From a virus, in the IMG/VR virus record IMGVR_UViG_3300043409_000039, positions 1 to 21,892 of that record: 21,892 nt of DNA; one strand, given 5' to 3'. The position numbers and the translations under genes are program-made. Below, piece after piece: positions 1 to 6,486 of this stretch. How positions within the stretch are numbered: position 1 is the stretch's first letter; each line of letters starts with the position of its first letter. Under the pieces are notes generated by a model that did no database searches, was not told where the DNA came from, and saw nothing but the letters and a program-made list of their open reading frames with translations.

Positions 1-2032
1 TTTTGTTTCTTGGGTCAAATGTGAACCCTGTTCCAACATCATCGTCAGCGTAAGCCACGGCAATGTATCGCAAATCAAATTGGAAAGTTTGCGGTGTCCA
101 TTTCACTACTAGACTTGGCGGACTATAGATTGACTTGCCCAAACTGTTGACCATGCGAGAAAAGAAATAATAATTTCCCGCAGGAACGCCTTGCAACGAC
201 ACGGCAGGAATAACAGAGTTCGCAGGATACGGATTGCCGCTTGCCTGTATCTCTGTCGTGCCGCCAAAAATGCGCTGTGTGTCGTCTGGGTACTCAAATG
301 CGCTGTACCAAATCTCTGCGTACTGAACGATGCCGTTTGGCGGTGTTGTGACGTACACAGATATATAAGGATCGGCAGCTAGATAACCGTCTGTGGTTGC
401 ATAAACAACTGGAATTGTGCCAAAGAATAACGGGTCACCAATGCCGCTGTTTGGCGCAGGCTGAAACTCTGTGATGTTTGTATCGTCATAAACGGCAGGG
501 TTGTACTCAGTCATAATTAACTTAACAATGATTGCGCCATCGTCCGTAAATGTTTGCGTGACTTTGTTAAGTCTAAATAATTTGTTTGTCCACCCATAAT
601 TAGAGTTTGTCATCGTGACAACATCACCCGCCTCTAACTGGATACCTACAAAGTTAATATCAACCGTAATTGTTAAATCTTCCCTTGCTGCCTTTAAAAC
701 ACGGGTAGCAATGTATTGAGCTTGTACGCTGTTATTAACTAGCGGCAGACTAAACGACACCTTATTAACTGGTTCGTTAGGATAAAGTAAAGCAGGCTCA
801 ACAACCGCAAGGTCAAGGTTTGACGCATTGAAAGCATCTTGATTTGATCGGTCTGGAAATTTGCACTCGACAAAGTTATAACTCGATGCAATGTCTGTCG
901 GGCTAACTGTAATTGCCGAAATCATGTTGCTGTCGTTAATATTCATTGCAACTTCATAAATAGGCGTTTGAACAATCACGCCCCACTTTGCGTTAATTTC
1001 GTTGTATTTAATCAAGCAATCGCAACAGGTCGACATATCCTGTAGGTTTGCCATGATTGTATTGTTGGTATTTACAACGCCGTTAAACTGAAAACGTGGC
1101 TGCGTTGTTGTATCGCCTTGATAATTTACAAACGTAAAATTTTCGTTTCCGTAAACATCCAACGCTATTAAACTATCACCATCAATTTGATTTTCAGGCA
1201 ACGCTGCGCCATATCGTTGATTGATTAAATAATCAGAAATACAAGACCCTGCGCCAGTTCTATTATTAAGAACTTGAAATTGTGTTCTTTCAAGACCACG
1301 AATATTGGCTGTTTGACTGTAGGTTAAAACAACAATTGCAAAAACGCAGTTTGTCATTAAGTCTGTGTTTGACCATTGATAAGTCAACCCTGCGCTATTC
1401 ATTAAACTGATTGCAGATTGACTTGAATTTGCAGGGCTGTTTGAACCGTTGCTATAAAGATAAATGTTAATTTTTCCCGCAACGCTTGTATCAACAGTCC
1501 CGTTAGAATCATCAATTAAAGCAGCCACTTTATATGGTTCGTAATAATCAAAAGTAACTCGTTTGCCGCCGTAATAAATATCACCAAAACTAAACGTGTC
1601 AGGAGTTTGACCCTCATTTGTGTTTGTCACTTCACACAATGACAAGACGTAAAACAATTTTTGGTTATCGTCTGTAATGCTTAAATCCGTAATAATGCCG
1701 CCAACAAAAGCAGAGCCGTAAATAACAGGCAATTTATTATCTGTTTGTGGCGGAATTTGCTGACGATTGCCCGGATTCGGTGATGCGCCTGCTGCGCCTG
1801 ATGATGCACCACTTTCTGCTGTGCCGCCTGAATAGCCTATAGACGGGGCGTTTGGAGCCATGACTTTTGAAATAATCACAGACACAGCAAGGTTAATCGT
1901 AAATGCAATAGCTGCCGCACCAAACGTACCAAGCACCGCTGCGCCGCCTAATGCTGCCGCAATAGTCATCCCAATCGCTGACGCATCGACTGCGTAAGTT
2001 AAACCGCACAACAAAACAAATAATTTAAGCAT
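1..2032 (-). CDS. Tail tip / central fibre protein (J-like), 3' end outside window
   Basis: The frame is open from ATG 2032-2030 through the left edge, at least 677 residues. Early domains resemble J/tip proteins: NRQQIPPQTDNKLPVIYGSA then FVGGIITDLSITDDNQKLFY (about 90-130); a hub-like middle including TNTIMANLQDMSTCCDCLI-type text; and SFSLPLVNNSVQAQYIATRV then GDVVTMTNSNYGW (about 435-500). Beta-sandwich-like fibronectin-type segments follow (TPPNGIVQYAEIWYSAFEYP). The first 20 residues, MLKLFVLLCGLTYAVDASA, look like a signal peptide. Residues 22-55 are hydrophobic and Ala/Gly-rich, resembling the lambda gpI region that normally precedes J. The tip would attach to the host and guide DNA entry. 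The start overlaps the acetyltransferase stop (TAATG). The missing C-terminus should hold the receptor-binding part. Confidence 0.85.
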   Translation of the reverse strand, partial: MLKLFVLLCGLTYAVDASAIGMTIAAALGGAAVLGTFGAAAIAFTINLAVSVIISKVMAPNAPSIGYSGGTAESGASSGAAGASPNPGNRQQIPPQTDNKLPVIYGSAFVGGIITDLSITDDNQKLFYVLSLCEVTNTNEGQTPDTFSFGDIYYGGKRVTFDYYEPYKVAALIDDSNGTVDTSVAGKINIYLYSNGSNSPANSSQSAISLMNSAGLTYQWSNTDLMTNCVFAIVVLTYSQTANIRGLERTQFQVLNNRTGAGSCISDYLINQRYGAALPENQIDGDSLIALDVYGNENFTFVNYQGDTTTQPRFQFNGVVNTNNTIMANLQDMSTCCDCLIKYNEINAKWGVIVQTPIYEVAMNINDSNMISAITVSPTDIASSYNFVECKFPDRSNQDAFNASNLDLAVVEPALLYPNEPVNKVSFSLPLVNNSVQAQYIATRVLKAAREDLTITVDINFVGIQLEAGDVVTMTNSNYGWTNKLFRLNKVTQTFTDDGAIIVKLIMTEYNPAVYDDTNITEFQPAPNSGIGDPLFFGTIPVVYATTDGYLAADPYISVYVTTPPNGIVQYAEIWYSAFEYPDDTQRIFGGTTEIQASGNPYPANSVIPAVSLQGVPAGNYYFFSRMVNSLGKSIYSPPSLVVKWTPQTFQFDLRYIAVAYADDDVGTGFTFDPRNK

Positions 2033-2466
2033 TATTGAATCCAGTTCTCGTCTAGCTTGCTAAAGCCGAATTTATCGTATTTCACATTCGGGCTTGTAAC
2101 CATTTTGGCTATGGAAAATATCTTAATTCTGCCCTGCTCTTTAAGTTGCTTTCCATAATCAACATAGGTCTTTAATAACCTGTACCCAACCGTGCCACCT
2201 CTAAACTCTGGCTTAACGTACCAAGCTAGTTCGTACATTTGAAACGTCTTGTCGCACCATGCCGTATGCGAAATTAACGCCATAATTAAACCCTTACCCT
2301 CTTCAATAAAAATAATCCCCATGCCTGCAAGAATATTGTCTAACAACCTATTCCAATACGGCTCGTTGTCTAGGTTTTGAAATTGCTCTATCTTGCTTTC
2401 TGCTCTAAACAATTTCATCATTTCAATGATTTGAACTTTGTCGTATTTTGTCGCTTGTCTTATCAC
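2032..2466 (-). CDS. GNAT-family N-acetyltransferase
   Basis: This 144-residue enzyme would transfer an acetyl group from acetyl-CoA to an amine; the substrate is unknown. It shows the GNAT layout. The start MIRQATKYDKVQIIEMMKLF is strand-helix. IIFIEEGKGLIMALISH (51-67) forms the central strands. The CoA-binding motif ELAWYVKPEFRGGTVGYRLL (79-98) has R89-G90-G91-T92-V93-G94, and the end NVKYDKFGFSKLD includes the usual K.GF element. The start is GTG overlapping the hub stop (GTGA), and its TAA overlaps the ATG of the tip gene (TAATG), so it is co-translated with tail-tip proteins. It sits where lambda has the gpK peptidase. Acetylation of a tail or host protein is possible; neither is shown. 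Confidence 0.85.
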   Translation of the reverse strand: MIRQATKYDKVQIIEMMKLFRAESKIEQFQNLDNEPYWNRLLDNILAGMGIIFIEEGKGLIMALISHTAWCDKTFQMYELAWYVKPEFRGGTVGYRLLKTYVDYGKQLKEQGRIKIFSIAKMVTSPNVKYDKFGFSKLDENWIQ

Positions 2467-3155
2467 GAATCTGCCTTTGCACCTTTGCCAAACAGATAGT
2501 TAATCGTTGACACAAACGCCACTCGATTCATTGACGTATCGCCGCTGTTAAAGAATTGCCAAGAGTTGTCATTGGTGTATCGCCCTGCGACACGGTTCTT
2601 TAAGATCAATTGAATTGAACTGGCTGATAACGTGATGACACCAACAAAACTTCGTACTTCTTCCATCCACGTTTCGCTGATAGTGAACGAGTTGATGTAC
2701 CCATTAAAAAATTGATACAGTCCGCCGTTGTCAGATTCGTTTGTCCACAAAATTGGATTGCTTGAGTTGTTTACCCACGGAATAACCGTGCCAGAATTAT
2801 TAACCCAATCAGCGGTAACAGAAGTAATCAATTCGCCTGCGGTATTAAAAAATCCGTGCCAAGCCTCAATCTGCGAACCCTTAACGTTTTGACTTAGCAC
2901 CCACCCAAGCATAGCGGTGTCGATGCCAACAAGCGTAAACGTGGTTTCGTTAGCGGTGCTTTTAATGTCTTGCTGTGCATCGCCTACTCGCATTAACGCA
3001 CCAAGAGCATCAAACGGTTGAGAGTCAATCTCTGGAATCGTTAAGGCTGACGGTGCGGTTGAGAACCGATAGGTAGCTGTTGGCGTAGTCACCCTAACAA
3101 AATCCGCATATCGAATATTGTTTGTGTTTTGAACTGGCGTAATTAAATTAGACAC
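2463..3155 (-). CDS. Minor tail / tail hub protein (lambda L-like or DUF2163-like)
   Basis: This 230-residue protein is two genes before the J-like tip, the place of lambda gpL. The C-terminal part resembles tail hub proteins: FTISETWMEEVRSFVGVITL (157-176), then a strand IQLILKNRVAGRYT and SWQFFNSGDTSMNRV, like the G-R-x-T-N ... F-x-x-G-D-x-x-F/M ending of such proteins. Residues 116-145 are three ten-residue repeats (W at 117, 127, 137), which are not part of the usual family. The start is GTG, two bases after the tiny membrane gene. Its stop overlaps the next gene (GTGA). The hub assignment is moderate; tail membership is safer. Confidence 0.65.
   Translation of the reverse strand: MSNLITPVQNTNNIRYADFVRVTTPTATYRFSTAPSALTIPEIDSQPFDALGALMRVGDAQQDIKSTANETTFTLVGIDTAMLGWVLSQNVKGSQIEAWHGFFNTAGELITSVTADWVNNSGTVIPWVNNSSNPILWTNESDNGGLYQFFNGYINSFTISETWMEEVRSFVGVITLSASSIQLILKNRVAGRYTNDNSWQFFNSGDTSMNRVAFVSTINYLFGKGAKADS
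2721..2810 (-). repeat. Three 10-residue repeats in the hub protein
   Basis: DWVNNSGTVI, PWVNNSSNPI and LWTNESDNGG are consecutive with a period of exactly ten residues (30 bases). W, N and S are invariant at positions 2, 4 and 6 of each unit. Confidence 0.75.
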
Positions 3156-3156
3156 G

Positions 3157-3249
3157 CTAATAACCTTTCATCTGTTCGTCAATACCCGCACAAAGCCAGA
3201 AAAAGAATCCGACTATTGTGGCAAGTATTGCAAAGCTGAGCCAAATCAT
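3157..3249 (-). CDS. Tiny single-span membrane protein (30 residues)
   Basis: The frame is ATG at 3249-3247 to TAG at 3159-3157. The protein is a single hydrophobic segment, MIWLSFAILATIVGFFFWLC, followed by a short polar end with charged residues (AGIDEQMKGY). Its ATG overlaps the preceding stop (ATGA), and one base separates its TAG from the next gene's GTG. It fills the 90-base gap exactly, which supports it as a real gene despite its size. Position in the tail-tip module suggests a membrane-related role in DNA entry, or a small holin- or exclusion-like activity, but only the membrane span is directly visible. Confidence 0.62.
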   Translation of the reverse strand: MIWLSFAILATIVGFFFWLCAGIDEQMKGY

Positions 3250-3593
3250 TCTGCGGCTACATCGACTGGTGCGGGTTCTTCGGCAACAACCCACGGCAAT
3301 GGGGCAGGCTGTGGTGTAGGAATCTTTTGTGCGTCAATTTGTGCTTGCACTTCGGCTTCCATTGCTGCCACACGTTCTTCGCCCAATGCGTCTTGAGTCC
3401 ATTGGATCGCTTCGGTTTGGGTGATGTCTGTGTAAGGGATAAAGTTTTTACCGTCTGATGGTAATAGGTTGACTGCGTAAGTGACCGACCCAGTAAGCTC
3501 ATCTTGCGTGTCGCTGATTGTAAAGTTACTCATAACAACGGTTTCGGGTTCGGGCTGATTAACAACCGACAGCGAGTTAATAATCCAGTTCAT
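3246..3593 (-). CDS. Small tail-module protein, DUF7936-like
   Basis: This 115-residue protein begins MNWIINSLSVVNQPEPETVV. A beta-type segment ELTGSVTYAVNLLPSDGKNF leads into IPYTDITQTEAIQWTQDALG and a charged helix. It ends in a Pro/Ala/Glu-rich disordered tail (from about residue 90). The W-I-I.. start, GSV.Y strand, P-Y/F-I-P-Y and a final W...LG helix recall a family of small proteins found beside fibre genes in many aquatic phages (DUF7936-like, from memory). The biochemical role is not known. The start overlaps the previous stop (ATGA) and the stop overlaps the next ATG (ATGA), so three small genes form a coupled set. Confidence 0.7.
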   Translation of the reverse strand: MNWIINSLSVVNQPEPETVVMSNFTISDTQDELTGSVTYAVNLLPSDGKNFIPYTDITQTEAIQWTQDALGEERVAAMEAEVQAQIDAQKIPTPQPAPLPWVVAEEPAPVDVAAE

Positions 3594-3757
3594 AATTCCA
3601 CCTGTGGGATTGGTTGGTTAGATTTCATTTGCTCATCAGCTTGTTTTTTAATTTCAATCATTAGCGGGTACGCCCCGCTAGATGTTGGCAATTGCCCAAG
3701 CGTTTGTAAAATTGCGTTAATACTTTCAACTGATAAAGTTAAATTGATTGTTTTCAT
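3590..3757 (-). CDS. Small protein (55 residues) after the fibre gene
   Basis: The protein runs MKTINLTLSVESINAILQTL, then GQLPTSSGAYPLMIEIKKQA, then a polar end. It looks like a strand, a helix and a second strand/helix: a small alpha/beta fold. The start is ATG with AGGGG eight bases upstream, a good ribosome binding site. The stop TGA overlaps the ATG of the next gene (ATGA), which strongly supports translation. The gene lies 15 bases after the fibre stop. Similar short proteins following fibre genes are familiar in phages of aquatic bacteria, usually of unknown function. A fibre chaperone role is possible but unproven. Confidence 0.7.
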   Translation of the reverse strand: MKTINLTLSVESINAILQTLGQLPTSSGAYPLMIEIKKQADEQMKSNQPIPQVEL

Positions 3758-3772
3758 TTAATGCCCCTGTAT

Positions 3773-5791
3773 TTAAGCAATGACTGCTAGTTTACGAACT
3801 GTTCCTGCCGAGTCTTTAATAGTGATATAACCCGTTATCGGTGCGTCAGCATTGGCTGTAAGTGTACCAAAGCGAACGTTACCTGTGCCTTTTGGATTGA
3901 TAGCTAAATCAATATTTGTATCTGTACCTACGGCTGAAACTATTGGAAAACCTGTCGTTACAATTCCACCAGTTATTTGTAAATAATTTACTGCTGATGC
4001 TGTGTGAGCAATATTAAGTTGAATGTTACCAAAAGCATTTGTATAAAAAGTTAATCCAGAAGTGCCTTTAGACGATAATCCTAAAGGTATATTGGTATCG
4101 CTACCTTGTGCGCTAATTGTTGGGGTCTGTCCAGTAACTGAACCAAATGCGCTTAAATAATTCACCGCAGACGCAACAGGCGTAACACGTAGGGATTCTG
4201 AGCCTGCGCTTGAGCCAAGTGACAGAACTTGGTTAGATGCAATCTGAATTGCAGTTGCGCTGTTTGTACCAATTTTTAATATGTTTGCGCCGTTTGTAAA
4301 AATTGCTGCATTAGTCCCGTTTACAAAATTTAGTGCGCCCAATCCCGCATTACTTAATCCTAAAGATGTACCTGTAGCTGATGCGTTGTATTGGACTAAT
4401 TGCGTTGTTCGATAACTTGGTGCGCTAAAATAATCAGACGCTGCGGCAAGTACATAAGATGCTTGTGTTGCGGAAGTTGCCCTCACTGCCATAGACGCAG
4501 ACGTACCTGAAATCTCTAACGGTGCGTTAGGTGTTGTTGTACCAATGCCCACGTTGCCCAAAAAGTAATTAGGCGCAGTTCCCGCTGAGTAGATATTAAA
4601 ACGACCAATAACAACAGTTGAGCCTGTGTCCGCAACTAATACAATGTCTGCGGCAGTCTGGGCGTAAGTAAATGTAGTTGTTGTCGGAACGCTTGCAATG
4701 ACAAACGTACCATTTAAACTTGTGTTTGTTGTTGCTGCTACCGTTACTGATTGCCCTGCCGTGTAGCCGTGCGCTACTGATGTGGTAATCGTCACCACGT
4801 TAGTAGTGCGCTGAACAAAAGTTATTGTTCGACTTGTGCCTAGAGGTAGGTTGCTGAAAACGCCGTAATTATTTGCTGCTGAAATTAACCCCGCATCAGC
4901 ATAAAACCCAACTTGATTGGTTATTGTCCCGCTGATTATGCCTTGAGCAGTTCCGTAATGTCTAACGTTTGTGGTTGTTACTCCTGCAATTTGAGCAACC
5001 GAAGTTGAAAAGTATGTCGCAGTGTTTGTAACGTCTGTTTGAATTTGGCTTGAAACAAAAAGTCCTGATGCGCTTACTGCGCCTGTAATACTTTTGCCAA
5101 GAGTTAAACTGAAATTTAAATTTGCGGTATTGCCGCCAAAGAAAATATTTCCTGCGCTGTTAATCCGCATCCGCTCAGTCGAGCTAGACGCACCATCCGC
5201 CGTGGTGCTGAACATCAACCTGCCGGGCATATCGTTTGTGCCGGGTGTTCCGTCTATGGATGAAGAAATAGATGCTGCCGCAATTGGGTTTGCGCCATCG
5301 GAAGCCGCAAAATAAATAGTGCCAATGCTATCCCCGCTAGATACAATCCCTTGCGCCCCAATTGCTCCTCTGCTTTTGTTAATTAACACAGAACAACCAA
5401 ACGCATCAGCAGAGTAACGCATAAGTGCTGTTGAGGAACTTTTATTATCCGTACCAAGCACTTGAAAATTTGGGGCAATACCGGATATGTAAGCAGTTGG
5501 CGAAGTATGACCAACAGTTACCTCACCATTGCCGTTTACCACAAACGGCGTAGCGTCAGGATTAGCACTATCTTCGACCAGTAAAGCGTTGCCTGTGCCG
5601 ACTTGCGTGATGCGTAAAGCATTGGTTGCAGAGTTAGCATTAACAACGGCTGCGGCTGTTGTGGTCGTTCCTGCTACCGTTACGGCTGTGCCGGATACAG
5701 AAATTGCTGTAGTGAAATAAGTAAAGTTTGCATCAAGATTTGCTAACGGGATCGGCAGCGTTGACAGTTGAAAACTATATGGAACGGGCAT
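3773..5791 (-). CDS. Mosaic tail fibre / receptor-binding protein
   Basis: This 672-residue Ser/Thr/Ala/Gly-rich, beta-structured protein looks like an assembly of widespread phage fibre modules. Residues 66-95 hold GTGNALLVEDSANPDATPFV then NGNGEVTVG. Residues 115-220 hold a domain ending DMPGRLMFSTTADGASSSTE with RMRI. Residues 325-385 hold RTTNVVTITTSVAHGYTAGQ then NGTFVIASVP and TTFTYAQT. Residues 412-426 hold GNVGIGTTTPNAPLE. Two related repeats run from about 540 and 598. The end GYITIKDSAGTVRKLAVIA is a conserved fibre tip seen in many aquatic phages. No catalytic site is visible. The start is ATG with AAAGGA nine bases upstream. It lies between the distal tail gene and the hub genes, earlier than lambda side fibres. 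Receptor binding is inferred, not shown. Confidence 0.85.
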   Translation of the reverse strand: MPVPYSFQLSTLPIPLANLDANFTYFTTAISVSGTAVTVAGTTTTAAAVVNANSATNALRITQVGTGNALLVEDSANPDATPFVVNGNGEVTVGHTSPTAYISGIAPNFQVLGTDNKSSSTALMRYSADAFGCSVLINKSRGAIGAQGIVSSGDSIGTIYFAASDGANPIAAASISSSIDGTPGTNDMPGRLMFSTTADGASSSTERMRINSAGNIFFGGNTANLNFSLTLGKSITGAVSASGLFVSSQIQTDVTNTATYFSTSVAQIAGVTTTNVRHYGTAQGIISGTITNQVGFYADAGLISAANNYGVFSNLPLGTSRTITFVQRTTNVVTITTSVAHGYTAGQSVTVAATTNTSLNGTFVIASVPTTTTFTYAQTAADIVLVADTGSTVVIGRFNIYSAGTAPNYFLGNVGIGTTTPNAPLEISGTSASMAVRATSATQASYVLAAASDYFSAPSYRTTQLVQYNASATGTSLGLSNAGLGALNFVNGTNAAIFTNGANILKIGTNSATAIQIASNQVLSLGSSAGSESLRVTPVASAVNYLSAFGSVTGQTPTISAQGSDTNIPLGLSSKGTSGLTFYTNAFGNIQLNIAHTASAVNYLQITGGIVTTGFPIVSAVGTDTNIDLAINPKGTGNVRFGTLTANADAPITGYITIKDSAGTVRKLAVIA
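3863..4174 (-). repeat. Two 58-residue-period repeats in the fibre C-terminus
   Basis: Residues 540-584 and 598-643 of the fibre share ASAVNYL, then T.G..P..SA.G.DTNI.L.L..KGT.G. The period is 58 residues. Known fibres carry strings of such units, probably triple-stranded beta segments. Confidence 0.7.
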
Positions 5792-5803
5792 AATAAATAT
5801 CCT

Positions 5804-6484
5804 TTATAAGACTGACTCAAAAGCCAAGAATTGACCCGACCATTGAATAAACGAATCGTTTGTCATCGGCACTAATGTGTAGGTTGGAAAATCTCGCAAG
5901 ATTACTGGAAACGTTACGCCTGTGTAGCTTGTGCCGCCCATTGATATTGTTGCCCCATACTGACCAATCACGCCTTGCACTGGTGATGTAAGCGTTTGAA
6001 TTAGGTTTCTATGTACGGGGATTGATACGGTTGAGGCAACACCTCGCAGAACGTCTGCGGTTGCAATATAAGCGTATCGCCCGACTTGGCAGAAATCTCC
6101 TGCTCGTACAACATAAGCAGAGGCTGAAATTGCAGGCAGCGAACCAAGAACTAAAACTTTATTGGCAGATGATGTTTGCCAAAACGTTGAGGCAATTTGA
6201 CCTGTAGTCATATCACCTTGATACTTTATATAGTTCAACCATCCTGTGCTGCCAAAGTTTAAGTATTGCTCAATGGCTTTATCAGGTATCCGCAAATTAT
6301 TAAGCAGCACTCGATTTTGCGAATACAGCAAATAATTCATTGGTTTCATTTCAAAGGCAAACGGCACTACGGTCATAATCTCGCTAGTTGAGATACGCTG
6401 ATTGCGGCTCAAAACTTGACCGACAAAACGATGATCGTTGATGCCGACAGACTCGCTAATGGATAAAATTGTATTAAGGCTCAT
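5804..6484 (-). CDS. Minor tail protein, distal tail candidate
   Basis: This 226-residue protein follows the tape measure directly, where siphophages place distal tail or lambda M-like proteins. It is beta-rich throughout, with an N-terminal half PFAFEMKPMNYLLYSQNRVL and a Gly/Ser/Thr-rich C-terminal half ending TYTLVPMTNDSFIQWSGQFL. No motif settles the family, so the role is inferred from position, size and predicted beta content. The start is ATG, and the gene is separated from the tape measure stop by two bases. Its last codons contain the region just upstream of the fibre gene's AAAGGA ribosome binding site. It may form the ring that joins tube and tip; a dedicated fibre-anchoring role is also possible given the next gene. 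Confidence 0.6.
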   Translation of the reverse strand: MSLNTILSISESVGINDHRFVGQVLSRNQRISTSEIMTVVPFAFEMKPMNYLLYSQNRVLLNNLRIPDKAIEQYLNFGSTGWLNYIKYQGDMTTGQIASTFWQTSSANKVLVLGSLPAISASAYVVRAGDFCQVGRYAYIATADVLRGVASTVSIPVHRNLIQTLTSPVQGVIGQYGATISMGGTSYTGVTFPVILRDFPTYTLVPMTNDSFIQWSGQFLAFESVL

Positions 6485-6486
6485 AA

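Noticed and set aside
109-382. Short frames of 62 and 63 codons on both strands near the left edge
   Set aside because: They lie inside the J-like gene, which is open across the whole region; composition and content are those of shadow frames.
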